The position numbers and the translations under genes are program-made. Below, one piece after another: positions 32,898 through 41,562 of a stretch of 64,000 nucleotides of DNA (positions are counted from its first letter, which is position 1; every line of letters starts with the position of its first letter). A model generated the notes under the pieces. It was not told the DNA's origin, did not search any database, and saw only the letters and a program-made list of their open reading frames with translations. Origin of the DNA: an uncultured Emergencia sp. (lineage in GTDB: Bacteria; Bacillota; Clostridia; Peptostreptococcales; Anaerovoracaceae). The stretch covers positions 1-64,000 of the forward strand of contig CAJFTU010000049.1 in the NCBI GenBank assembly GCA_904420065.1, given 5' to 3'.

Positions 32898-33263
32898 GTG
32901 GAGAGCTTTGAAGCCGACAACGGCGTAAAGTCGGAGATAACCATGAAGGATCTGGATAAGATCGATATACGGACGGGAAGAATTCTGTCTGTAGAAGATG
33001 TGGCAGCTTCGGACAAGCTGGTGAAACTGACCGTAGATTTCGGGTCTTTTCAGAGAACTATTCTGGTCGGAATGAAGAAAGAACGTGAAAACCCGGCAGA
33101 AATAGAAGGAAAGCAGGCGTTGTTTGTCGTCAATCTGGCGCCGAGAGAGATGTTTGGCATCGTGTCTCACGGAATGCTTTTCGATATCGGATACGAAGAC
33201 GGTATCATTCCTGTGCTTGCGGTGCCCGAAAGAGAGGTTCCTGACGGAACGCGAGCGGGTTGA
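32898..33263 (+). CDS. tRNA-binding-domain protein (CsaA / MetRS C-domain-like)
   Basis: 121 residues, essentially one OB-fold tRNA-binding domain: DKIDIRTGRILSVEDVAASDKL, followed by TILVGMKKE, VVNLAPREMFGIVSHGML. Such stand-alone domains resemble CsaA or the C-terminal dimerisation domain of methionyl-tRNA synthetase. Here it is a separate gene behind AGGGGGGATAACT with a GTG start. It may bind tRNA or act chaperone-like; which is unknown. A tight gap links it to the FHA-FtsW gene. Confidence 0.85.
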   Translation: MESFEADNGVKSEITMKDLDKIDIRTGRILSVEDVAASDKLVKLTVDFGSFQRTILVGMKKERENPAEIEGKQALFVVNLAPREMFGIVSHGMLFDIGYEDGIIPVLAVPEREVPDGTRAG

Positions 33264-33299
33264 TTGGCGGGAGCATAGATGAACTACTTAGGAGGGGTT

Positions 33300-35105
33300 A
33301 TGGAGACAGTAATCAATATAGCACAAGGTATTTTCAGCGGTATTGCGGATTTTTTCTCCGGACTGTTCGAAGGTATAACCGGAGTTTTCGGCGCTGAGAA
33401 CAGCGCGGGGCTGATTTACACGGCAGTTGCAAGGTGGGTTTTTATCTTCCTCGCTGTGTTCATTCTGCTTAAATCCATATTGTCCCTGCTGAAATCAAAG
33501 AACCCGTCGGAGGTATGGGCTTATCTGCATTTGAGCACTGGAGAGAACGTTCCGGTGACCCATTGGGAGAATGTAATCGGAAGGGCAAAGAGTTGTGACA
33601 TCCGAGTGGATGATCCAAGAGTCTCCCGTAATCACGGCACGTTGTCCCGAGACAACGACGGTGTTTGGATCTATGAAGATCTGGGATCGAAAAACGGCGC
33701 GTTCATCAACGGTAAAAGAGCTGAGCCCGACGAACCGGTGGAGATCCGGCCGGGAGACAGCATCAGTATCGGACTGACGGAATGTACTCTGTTTCCCATA
33801 AGCCTGGAGGAACGGAGAAACAACATTCAGCTTCGGAAATCGGATACGATTTTGCTTTCACCGTGGCCTTCGCTGATCGCGCTGACCATATTTCAGATGA
33901 TGACGCTGGTACAGCTTCATTTCGCTCTGGGCGAAAGGTTTGTTTCCTCTATTGTGGTTTCTTTCTTCGGTATATGTGTCCTGATGTGGATCTATGTGAT
34001 CTTTCTGCGGTCCATGAAGCGCAAGGGCTTCGAGATGGAGACCATCGCTTTCTTTTTATCTACGCTGAGTTTGGCCGTTACCGCGTCAAAATATCCGGAA
34101 TCGGTTTTCAAACAATTTGTCGCCGTCGTTATAGGCGTGACGCTTTTTATCTTTATGTGCGCTTATCTGCGCAATCTCGACCGGGCCAAAGCCATAAGAA
34201 AGCTGATGTACATCGGAGCAGCCGCGCTGCTTGTTTTTAACTTGCTTTTTGCGACGACCAAGTTCGGCGCTTCCAACTGGGTACAGATCGGCGGACTTTC
34301 CTTTCAGCCGTCGGAAATCGTCAAACTGGCGTTTATCTGGGTAGGCGCGGCGTCGCTTGATGAACTGTTTGAAAAGAAAAACTCGCTGATCTTTATGATT
34401 TTTTCCGGATTCTGCTTCTGCTGTCTGGCGCTGATGGGCGATTTTGGAACGGCAATCATTTTCTTTGTGACCTTCCTCGTCATCTCCTTCCTCAGAAGCG
34501 GAGATTTTACCAAACTGATTCTGATCCTGGGAGTCGCTTTTGTCGGCGGCCTCATGGTACTGAAATTCAAGTCGTATATTGCCGAAAGGTTTTCCGTGTG
34601 GGGTCATGTATGGGAATTTGCTGATTCTACCGGATTTCAGCAGACCCGTACGATGTCGGCAGCCGCAAGCGGAGGTCTTGTGGGCGTGGGAGCAGGAAAG
34701 GGATGGCTCAACAGCGTAGGCGCTGCGGATACGGATCTGGTTTTCGGTCTGCTCATTGAAGAATGGGGGCTGATCGTAGCCCTTCTTGCCGTGCTGTCCA
34801 TTATCACCCTGTCCATCTTTGCCGTCAGATCCATATGGGCCGGCAGATCGACTTACTATACTATTGCGGCATGTTCGGCTATGTCCATGTTCCTCTTTCA
34901 GACCATACTGAACGTGTTCGGATCTGTAGACCTGTTCCCGCTGACTGGTGTGACCTTCCCATTTGTTTCCAACGGAGGCACCAGCATGATCGCCTCGTGG
35001 GGGCTCCTGTCGTTTCTGAAAGCGGCGGATACGAGGCAAAATGCCAGTATTGCGATCAGCCTTTCCGAGAAAGGCTTTAAAATAGAAGGGGGTGACGATG
35101 CATGA
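33300..35105 (+). CDS. FHA domain fused to FtsW/RodA/SpoVE glycosyltransferase
   Basis: About 601 residues. A first membrane helix (RWVFIFLAVFILLKSILSL) precedes a cytosolic FHA domain with VIGRAKSCDI, VSRNHGTLS and LGSKNGAFING, all phospho-threonine-binding motifs intact. Then come about ten membrane helices of the SEDS family with LLFATTKFGASNWVQIGG, FQPSEIVKLAFI and GVTFPFVSNGGTSM. SEDS proteins polymerise lipid II with a partner class B PBP, here the overlapping next gene. FHA may place synthesis under Ser/Thr kinase control; no kinase is in the window. ATG 33279 is an alternative start. Confidence 0.92.
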   Translation: METVINIAQGIFSGIADFFSGLFEGITGVFGAENSAGLIYTAVARWVFIFLAVFILLKSILSLLKSKNPSEVWAYLHLSTGENVPVTHWENVIGRAKSCDIRVDDPRVSRNHGTLSRDNDGVWIYEDLGSKNGAFINGKRAEPDEPVEIRPGDSISIGLTECTLFPISLEERRNNIQLRKSDTILLSPWPSLIALTIFQMMTLVQLHFALGERFVSSIVVSFFGICVLMWIYVIFLRSMKRKGFEMETIAFFLSTLSLAVTASKYPESVFKQFVAVVIGVTLFIFMCAYLRNLDRAKAIRKLMYIGAAALLVFNLLFATTKFGASNWVQIGGLSFQPSEIVKLAFIWVGAASLDELFEKKNSLIFMIFSGFCFCCLALMGDFGTAIIFFVTFLVISFLRSGDFTKLILILGVAFVGGLMVLKFKSYIAERFSVWGHVWEFADSTGFQQTRTMSAAASGGLVGVGAGKGWLNSVGAADTDLVFGLLIEEWGLIVALLAVLSIITLSIFAVRSIWAGRSTYYTIAACSAMSMFLFQTILNVFGSVDLFPLTGVTFPFVSNGGTSMIASWGLLSFLKAADTRQNASIAISLSEKGFKIEGGDDA

Positions 35106-36430
35106 AAAAGCTGGAGAAGAGAGCGATTATCTGTCTAACCTTGGCCGCGGTTCTATTCCTGGGAATTTGCGTCTTTGTTTACCGCTATGTCGCTCACGGC
35201 GCAGACTGGGCCACGTTTTATGCCAACCAGAGCATTTACAAGGATGGAAGGTTGGCTATCGGCAGAATTTATGACGTCAACGGAACGCTGTTAGCCGAAA
35301 ATAAAGGCGGAACGGTGGAGTACAGCGAAGATGAATCTATACGCAGGGCAACACTCCATGCTGTGGGGGATATGGACGGCAATATCGCCACATCGGCGGA
35401 AAGCGCCTTTAAAAGTCAGCTTGTGGGTTACAATCTCCTCACCGGAACCTATAGCGTAACCGGAAGAGGGAATGATATCACTCTGACGATTGACGCGGAT
35501 GTCTGCAAGGCGGCATATGAGGCTCTCGGCGGACGGGATGGACTCGTAGGTGTATACAATTATGAGACGGGAGAGATCATTTGCATGGTAAGCTCACCCG
35601 GGTTTGATCCGGCCAATCCGCCGGAGGTGAATCCGGATGATACGTCAGGAATCTACATCAATAAGTTTCTGTCTGCCAATCTGATTCCGGGGTCGATCTT
35701 TAAACTGGTCACCTCTGCGGCGGCCATCGAAAATGTTCAGGGTATGGATTCCTATTCTTACACCTGTTCGGGCGTGAGCTATATAAACGGAGAGAAGGTT
35801 ACCTGCACTTCTGCCCACGGTACTGTGGATTTCGAGAGCGCTCTTGCAAAATCCTGCAACTGCGCCTTTGCGGATATTACCCAGAGAGTAGGCTCGACAC
35901 TGATGAGCGAATATGTAGAGAAGCTGGGTCTGACCTCTTCCTACGATATTGACGGAATCAGGACTTCAAAAGGTTCCTTTGAATTTCCGGACAATGCGCC
36001 GCTGAATCTGGCGTGGGCGGGAATCGGACAGTACAATGATGAGCTGAATCCTTGTTCCATGATGGTATATATGGGGGCCATTGCCAACGGCGGAACATCA
36101 ACTGTTCCCAAACTGCTTCACTCCGCCCTTTCTTCAGCGGAAGAAACAGATCGCATGATCGAAGAGTCGACGGCGGAAAAGCTGACTTCTATGATGAAGA
36201 ATAATGTAGTTTCTAACTATGGCGAGAGCAATTTCCCCGGGTTGGATATCTACGCTAAATCAGGTACCGCGGAAGTATACGGCAAACAGCCTAACGCATG
36301 GTTTGCGGGATTTATTAAAAACGAAGACAATCCTTACGCTTTCGTCGTCTGCGTCGAAAACGGAGGTTACGGAAGCAGCGTAGCGGGGCCGGTTGCCAAT
36401 CAGGTTCTTCAGGCCATCGTGAACAGATAG
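35102..36430 (+). CDS. class B penicillin-binding protein (PbpA/FtsI type)
   Basis: 442 residues. One N-terminal membrane anchor (AIICLTLAAVLFLGICVFVYR), a short dimerisation module (IGRIYDVNGTLLAENKGG) and a transpeptidase domain with S198-I-F-K201, S251-C-N253 and K386-SGT389. It lacks the large pedestal of big PBP2 proteins, like actinobacterial PbpA. It overlaps the FHA-SEDS gene by four bases (ATGA), so the two form one polymerase-crosslinking unit. Terminator follows. Confidence 0.93.
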   Translation: MKKLEKRAIICLTLAAVLFLGICVFVYRYVAHGADWATFYANQSIYKDGRLAIGRIYDVNGTLLAENKGGTVEYSEDESIRRATLHAVGDMDGNIATSAESAFKSQLVGYNLLTGTYSVTGRGNDITLTIDADVCKAAYEALGGRDGLVGVYNYETGEIICMVSSPGFDPANPPEVNPDDTSGIYINKFLSANLIPGSIFKLVTSAAAIENVQGMDSYSYTCSGVSYINGEKVTCTSAHGTVDFESALAKSCNCAFADITQRVGSTLMSEYVEKLGLTSSYDIDGIRTSKGSFEFPDNAPLNLAWAGIGQYNDELNPCSMMVYMGAIANGGTSTVPKLLHSALSSAEETDRMIEESTAEKLTSMMKNNVVSNYGESNFPGLDIYAKSGTAEVYGKQPNAWFAGFIKNEDNPYAFVVCVENGGYGSSVAGPVANQVLQAIVNR

Positions 36431-36454
36431 CGATTTTGTCATTAAGTAACGAGA

Positions 36455-36496
36455 ACGCGGTGGAAACGGAGGTTACCTTTCTGCCGCGTATTTTTT
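36455..36496 (+). terminator. rho-independent terminator after the PBP gene
   Basis: ACGCGG-TG-GAAA pairs with TTTC-TG-CCGCGT, followed by ATTTTTT. Confidence 0.8.
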
Positions 36497-36630
36497 ATGC
36501 TGTCTTCCGCGTAATGATCCCTGCTGTGAAGAGATGGGAGAGCCGATTTGTCGGAATGTCTATCTTGGAAATGGATGAAGCGGCCATCGTTTGATCAGAG
36601 AGGACAGCTGTGTTAAAATTTATTAAGAAT

Positions 36631-36688
36631 TTTGTAAGAAACACAATGACTGCTTTGTAATAATTTGCGGATATTCTATAACTGTAAG
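36631..36688 (+). promoter_or_regulatory. two-component operon promoter with TGTAA repeats
   Basis: TATAAC (36677-36682) is the likely -10. TTTGTAA occurs at 36631 and 36654, 23 bases (about two helix turns) apart, the second covering the -35 position. A further TGTAAG is at 36683. The motif matches the repeats upstream of 28606, consistent with autoregulation by the response regulator. Confidence 0.45.
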
Positions 36689-36706
36689 CGAAAGGAGAGA
36701 GGACGA

Positions 36707-37393
36707 ATGAATATTCTGGTTTGCGATGATGATAAGGAGATAGCCGGCGCGGTAGAGATCTATCTGCGCAACGAGGGGTACACGGTTTTCAAGGCTTATG
36801 ATGGGGTAGAGGCTTTGAATGCGGTGAGGGATCGGCAGATTCACCTGATCATCATGGATGTAATGATGCCGAAGATGGATGGTGTGCAGGCAACGATGAA
36901 GATCAGAGAAGAGAAAAACATTCCCATCATTATGCTTTCGGCTAAATCAGAGGACTACGATAAAATTACAGGCCTGAACGTAGGCGCCGACGATTACATT
37001 ACAAAGCCTTTCAATCCTTTGGAGCTGATCGCCCGGGTCAAATCCCAGCTGAGGAGGTACGTGGACCTGGGCAGCATGGAAAAGAAGAGCGGGGTTTATA
37101 AAACAGGGGGACTTGAGATCGACGATGACGAAAAGACGGTAAGAGTGGACGGCGAGTACGTGACAGTGACGCCTACGGAGTTTGGCATATTGAAACTGCT
37201 CACCGAAAACGCAGGCAAAGTTTTTTCCATGGAGCAGATCTACGAGATCGTGTGGAACGAACCGGCGTACAATCCGGAAAACACGGTAGCCGTCCACATT
37301 CGAAGGATCAGGGAAAAAATCGAAATAAACCCGAAGAATCCGAAATATTTGAAGGTGGTGTGGGGAATTGGATACAAAATCGAGAAGCTTTAG
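36707..37393 (+). CDS. OmpR-family response regulator (VanR-like)
   Basis: 228 residues. Receiver domain with acidic DDD at 7-9 region, phospho-acceptor Asp in LIIMDVMMPKMDG, switch Ser/Thr in IIMLSAKSED and Lys in DDYITKPF. The winged-helix DNA-binding domain ends NTVAVHIRRIREKIE, then KVVWGIGYKIEKL. ATG 36707 is chosen behind AAAGGAGAG; an upstream frame to 36665 crosses the promoter. It overlaps the kinase gene by 26 bases. Targets may include the TGTAAG box at 28514. Confidence 0.93.
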   Translation: MNILVCDDDKEIAGAVEIYLRNEGYTVFKAYDGVEALNAVRDRQIHLIIMDVMMPKMDGVQATMKIREEKNIPIIMLSAKSEDYDKITGLNVGADDYITKPFNPLELIARVKSQLRRYVDLGSMEKKSGVYKTGGLEIDDDEKTVRVDGEYVTVTPTEFGILKLLTENAGKVFSMEQIYEIVWNEPAYNPENTVAVHIRRIREKIEINPKNPKYLKVVWGIGYKIEKL

Positions 37394-38981
37394 AAAAAAA
37401 CTGGTTGCGGGAGGCAGCGTGGTCTTTGTTGCCGCGGCGGGCATAGCCTTCGTGACCGGCTGTATGTTGGCGCTGTGTTACAGCCTGGATTATTGGGAAA
37501 CGCGAATTCCCACTGTGCAGGATAACATTTCCATCCTATGGATGGTAGAGATGGCGGTATTCTTTATCGCGCTGCTTGCGCTAATCATCGCTCTGTGGAA
37601 AACAGGGGAAAAAGATGAAAACGGCAAGATAAAGCTCAACTGGTTTGACCGGCTTTTTACCGATCTGCAGATCGTGGCCGGCGGATTAGCTGTTTTCGGT
37701 ATTGGGCTCATGTCCTATATTTATTTTGATATTCTGGTTGGAGGACAGTGGTACGCTGGTCTGCTCGGGGAGCTGTCGGAAACCCAACTCAGAGAGTACA
37801 ATGAATGGTACGCCTTTAATCCGTCCCAGTTTGAGCCCAGATGGCTGGAGATCTTTTTCGCCGTTTTAGCGACGGCCTTTCTTTTCTCCTTTGCGCTGAT
37901 CACGGTGCTGTCCCTGTGCAGAAAGCTGAAGGCCGGCGCGTTCTGGCGGCATACGATTATCGGAAAGATCGTATATTACCTCTACGAGGCCGCTAAGGCC
38001 AGCGATGAAATTTTCTGGAAAGTGATGGTGGTGCTTGTCGCAGGCTGTCTGCTTTCGGCTACCTGGTTCGGTATTATCCCGGTACTGATTCTGATTTTCA
38101 TCTTTGTGCCGAAATGGCTGAGGAAGTATCAGGCGATAAAGACGGGAGTTGCGGAAATCAGAAGGGGGAATCTGGACTATCGGATACCTGTCAGCGACAA
38201 TGGTGAGCTTGATCGCCTGGCGATGAACATAAACGATATTTCCGCAGCGGCAGGGGTTGCGGTTCAGAATGAGCTGAAAAATCAACGGATGAAAACGGAC
38301 TTGATTTCCAACGTATCTCACGATTTGAAGACGCCGTTGACGTCTATGGTTTCTTACATCGATCTGCTGAAGACAGAAGGGCTGGACAGTCCGAGAGCAG
38401 GGGAGTATCTGCAGATTCTCGATGAAAAGACCAAGCGGCTTCAAAAACTGACGGAGGATCTATTTGAAGCCGCCAAGGCTTCGAGCGGGGCAATTCCGGT
38501 GGAACTGGGGCGGATAGAGATGACTTCCATCGTCAGTCAGGCTCTTGCTGAGCTGGAAGAGCGTCTGAACGCCAACAATCTGGAGGTGATTTTCACCAAT
38601 AAGGCCGACAGTGTGTACGTGATGGCCGACGGTCAACTGCTCTGGCGGGTGATAGAAAACCTGCTGGTCAACGTCTGCAAGTACGCCCTTTGCGGAAGCC
38701 GGGTGTACATGGATATTCTAACCAGAGAAGATAAGGTCGTCCTGGAGATAAAGAATATGTCGAGAGATCGATTGAACATCAGTGCGGATGAATTGATGGA
38801 AAGATTTACCCGAGGGGATGAATCGCGTAATACCGAAGGAAGCGGTTTGGGTCTTTCCATTGCAAAGGACCTGACCAAGCTGATGAACGGCACCTTTAGT
38901 ATCAGTATAGACGGAGATCTGTTCAAAGCAAGCGTCGCGTTGAAATCGGCCGAGGGGGGGCCGAAAGAAAAAGCTGTATAG
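37368..38981 (+). CDS. sensor histidine kinase (VanS-like)
   Basis: 537 residues with four or more membrane helices in about 1-250 and a large outside loop (about 120-160). A HAMP-like linker includes AEIRRGNLDYRIPVSDNGEL. HisKA: SNVSHDLKTPLTSMVSYIDLL with the phospho-His. HATPase_c: N-box IENLLVNVCKYAL, G-boxes EGSGLGLSIAKDL. It starts at a TTG inside the regulator gene. Signal unknown; the position next to wall-synthesis genes hints at envelope stress but no van resistance genes are present. Confidence 0.9.
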   Translation: MDTKSRSFRKKLVAGGSVVFVAAAGIAFVTGCMLALCYSLDYWETRIPTVQDNISILWMVEMAVFFIALLALIIALWKTGEKDENGKIKLNWFDRLFTDLQIVAGGLAVFGIGLMSYIYFDILVGGQWYAGLLGELSETQLREYNEWYAFNPSQFEPRWLEIFFAVLATAFLFSFALITVLSLCRKLKAGAFWRHTIIGKIVYYLYEAAKASDEIFWKVMVVLVAGCLLSATWFGIIPVLILIFIFVPKWLRKYQAIKTGVAEIRRGNLDYRIPVSDNGELDRLAMNINDISAAAGVAVQNELKNQRMKTDLISNVSHDLKTPLTSMVSYIDLLKTEGLDSPRAGEYLQILDEKTKRLQKLTEDLFEAAKASSGAIPVELGRIEMTSIVSQALAELEERLNANNLEVIFTNKADSVYVMADGQLLWRVIENLLVNVCKYALCGSRVYMDILTREDKVVLEIKNMSRDRLNISADELMERFTRGDESRNTEGSGLGLSIAKDLTKLMNGTFSISIDGDLFKASVALKSAEGGPKEKAV

Positions 38982-38999
38982 ATGGAGAAGTCCCGTCAG

Positions 39000-39041
39000 A
39001 ACGGGCGGCGCTGCCGGAAGAGCCGCAGCGCCGCCCGTTTT
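39000..39041 (+). terminator. strong rho-independent terminator
   Basis: AACGGGCGGCGCTGC pairs with GCAGCGCCGCCCGTT, followed by Ts. Ends the two-component operon. Confidence 0.92.
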
Positions 39042-39100
39042 GTATGGTTATATAGTTTTCAAGCGGGCTGTCTCCTATGAGACGAGAGTTTGAGAACAAA

Positions 39101-39153
39101 GGACAAACCTTCGCCCGGATTGCCTTTTTGCCTTTTTTGTCGAAGGCGTGTCC
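39101..39153. other. unassigned stem-loop region before yhaM
   Basis: GGACA-AA-CCTTCG pairs with CGAAGG-CG-TGTCC. A smaller GTCTC/GAGAC hairpin lies just upstream (39069-39082). No gene or start signal was found in 39042-39174; the region may encode a structured RNA or be a decayed one. Confidence 0.3.
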
Positions 39154-39174
39154 CTGCCCGGCAAGAAATGATTC

Positions 39175-39284
39175 TTTTCAATCCACCCGCTTTATGGTAT
39201 CATTTAACATAAGCGAAGTTTGAAGAATCAATGAAAACGGCAGAGAATGGGGATCGGGAAACAGCTGCCCGGTCCGTTCTCTGC
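39175..39284 (+). promoter_or_regulatory. yhaM promoter and long leader hairpin
   Basis: TTTTCA, a 17-base spacer and an extended -10 (TGGTATCAT, near 39195-39203). The leader then folds into a hairpin of about 45 bases (39240-39284: GGCAGAGAA arm with TTCTCTGC, and inner ATCGGG/CCCGGT) ending shortly before the ribosome site GGAG. It could modulate translation or stability. Confidence 0.45.
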
Positions 39285-39301
39285 TTTACGGAGATGAGAG
39301 A

Positions 39302-40270
39302 ATGAAACAGTATTATGCGGAAGATCTGAAGAATCGATTGGACAGTGAAATCACGGATTTTTTTATGGTAAAGGGCGCGGGAATCAAAGTAGGAGCTAAC
39401 AAGAAGCCCTATTTTGATGTTCTGCTTGGAGACAAGACCGGCGAAGTGAATTCGAAAAAATGGGATATTGCAGAGAGCGAGACGGATATGCTCAGCGGGA
39501 TCAAAGAAGGCGATATCGTCAAGGTAAGAGCCCAGGTAACGCAGTGGCAGAATCAGACGCAGCTTAGGATCGGCAGAATTCGGATGAGCAACGAGGAAGA
39601 TCAGCTGGATATTTCCGATTTTATCAAGGCGGCCCCTGAAAAGTCGGAGGAAATGTACAGTTTCATCTGCGGTGCGGCAGAAGACATGAAAGACGAGCAT
39701 CTGCGAAAGCTGTGCGGAAAAATACTGACTGACAATCGCGAAAAACTGATGTACTATCCGGCTGCTTCGAAGAATCACCACGCCGAATACGGAGGTCTTT
39801 TATATCACATGAAGCGGATGCTGATGACAGGACTCAGGGTCTGCGAGGTGTACCCTATACTCGACAGGGATCTGGTGGCTGCGGGGGTCATCATCCATGA
39901 TATAGAAAAACTGAACGAGATTGAATCTAATAAGTACGGTGTGTCCCCGGGGTATTCCTTTGAAGGACAGATGCTGGGTCACATCGTACAGGGCATCAAG
40001 TATATCGACAGATTGGCCGCTGAGTTGGGCATTCCTGATGAAAAAGCCGTCATGCTGGAGCACATGATTCTGTCCCATCACTATGAACCGGAATTCGGCA
40101 GTCCGAAAAAGCCGCTCTTCCCGGAGGCAGAAGTGCTGCACTATCTGGATATTCTCGACGCCAGGATGTTCGATATGGAAGAAGCACTGCGGGGATTGGA
40201 ACCAGGAGAATTTTCTGACCGCATATGGATCTTGGATAACCGTCGGATCTACAAATCGACGGAACAATAA
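39302..40270 (+). CDS. yhaM: 3'-5' exoribonuclease, YhaM family
   Basis: 322 residues. An N-terminal OB-fold (EITDFFMVKGAGIKVGANKK, IVKVRAQVTQWQNQTQLRIGRI) precedes an HD phosphohydrolase domain with NHHAEYGGLLYHMKRM, the HD dyad in GVIIHDIEKLNEI, SHHYEPEFGSP and the final Asp in LDILDARMF. YhaM trims RNA 3' ends with manganese. It is the first gene of a run with cca, recD2 and comF. The leader carries a long hairpin. Confidence 0.92.
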   Translation: MKQYYAEDLKNRLDSEITDFFMVKGAGIKVGANKKPYFDVLLGDKTGEVNSKKWDIAESETDMLSGIKEGDIVKVRAQVTQWQNQTQLRIGRIRMSNEEDQLDISDFIKAAPEKSEEMYSFICGAAEDMKDEHLRKLCGKILTDNREKLMYYPAASKNHHAEYGGLLYHMKRMLMTGLRVCEVYPILDRDLVAAGVIIHDIEKLNEIESNKYGVSPGYSFEGQMLGHIVQGIKYIDRLAAELGIPDEKAVMLEHMILSHHYEPEFGSPKKPLFPEAEVLHYLDILDARMFDMEEALRGLEPGEFSDRIWILDNRRIYKSTEQ

Positions 40271-40287
40271 AGACGGAGGTTTTACCA

Positions 40288-41562
40288 GTGATCAAATTTG
40301 ACAGAGATGTTCATTCGGTGCTGAAAACGTTGGAAAAAGAAGGATTTGAGACTTATGCCGCCGGCGAGTGTGTAAGGGATACGTTGAGAGGCGCAACATG
40401 CCTGGACTGGGATTTGGTGTCCCGGGCCAATGCGGATGACGTCTGCCGCCTTTTTCCCGATGGCGTAGTTATAGATGAAGAGAAACAGATCGTGAGGATT
40501 GATTTAACGCATCAGGTGAAAGGCGATGAGGGAGAGCCGGACAGGATGGAGGGCGTAATCCTCGACGTACGCCGCTTTGAAGGGGATATTGAAGATTTCC
40601 TGCGTAAAGGAGAATTTACCATAAACGCTATGGCGGACAATCCGGAGAGAACCTTTGCGGATCCCTTCGGAGGCAGGGAGGACATCAGGAAAAAACTGAT
40701 TCGCACCGTCGACGACCCTGGAAAAATGTTTAAGGAAGAGCCGATCAGAATGATGCGCGCTGTCAGAATTGCTTCTGAAGTGGGTTTTGATCTGCACCAG
40801 GAGGTCTTTGACGCGATTTTGTCCAATTGGAGACTTCTCCTTGAAAGCAGCATCGGCCTGATTCGGGAGGAACTGGAAAAGCTGTTGGTTACAGAAAACG
40901 CAGGAAAAGGATTGAAGACCATGGCGGAAAGCGGCCTTATGGCGGTGGTCTTCGGTGAAGAGGTGTCACGAAAGATGAACCACACGGATATGCAGGCGTT
41001 CAACACCGTGTGCGAAAATATAGACAAGACGAAGCCGGTGAAGACGAGAAGACTGGGGCTGTTGTTTACCACGCTGTCCAGGAGAAAGGCCAGGGCGGCC
41101 ATCGAACGGATGGAATTCGATCCGAAGACGGAGCAGCATCTGAAAGACGGGGTGGATGAGATAGTCAATCTCACCTTCCTCAACGATGGGAAGACGTTTA
41201 AGAGATATCTCTTCGAACACGGACTTGAGCGCTATGAGTATCTCCACAATCTGTCAAAAGCCATGCGCATCGTCTACGACCAGCCGGCGGTGAAGATCGA
41301 ATCCAGAAACTATATGATGAAAGAGATACGCAATAATAAAGAGCCGGTCTTTGTGGAAGATCTGGTCATCGACGCCAACGATATCCTGGAGGCCGGGATC
41401 GTCGATTCCGCAGAGAGAGCGGAAGAACTGCTGGATCTTGTCATCGCCGTAGTGCACAGTAATCCGAAGAATAACCAGCGCGACGTGCTGCTGAAGATGG
41501 CCAAGAAATATTCGAGGAACAAGATAGCGGCCAAGACCCGATACGTCAGATGGATAAGATGA
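40288..41562 (+). CDS. cca: CCA tRNA nucleotidyltransferase
   Basis: 424-residue class II enzyme adding or repairing 3'-CCA of tRNA. The head motif is AAGECVRDTLRG with DWDLVSRA; the usual GG before xVRD is GE here. Template-Arg region: FRKGEFTINAMADNPERTFADPFGG and EEPIRMMRAVRIASEVGFDL. The C-terminal body and tail are helical. GTG start with GGAGG upstream. Its end overlaps recD2 by 13 bases. Confidence 0.92.
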   Translation: MIKFDRDVHSVLKTLEKEGFETYAAGECVRDTLRGATCLDWDLVSRANADDVCRLFPDGVVIDEEKQIVRIDLTHQVKGDEGEPDRMEGVILDVRRFEGDIEDFLRKGEFTINAMADNPERTFADPFGGREDIRKKLIRTVDDPGKMFKEEPIRMMRAVRIASEVGFDLHQEVFDAILSNWRLLLESSIGLIREELEKLLVTENAGKGLKTMAESGLMAVVFGEEVSRKMNHTDMQAFNTVCENIDKTKPVKTRRLGLLFTTLSRRKARAAIERMEFDPKTEQHLKDGVDEIVNLTFLNDGKTFKRYLFEHGLERYEYLHNLSKAMRIVYDQPAVKIESRNYMMKEIRNNKEPVFVEDLVIDANDILEAGIVDSAERAEELLDLVIAVVHSNPKNNQRDVLLKMAKKYSRNKIAAKTRYVRWIR

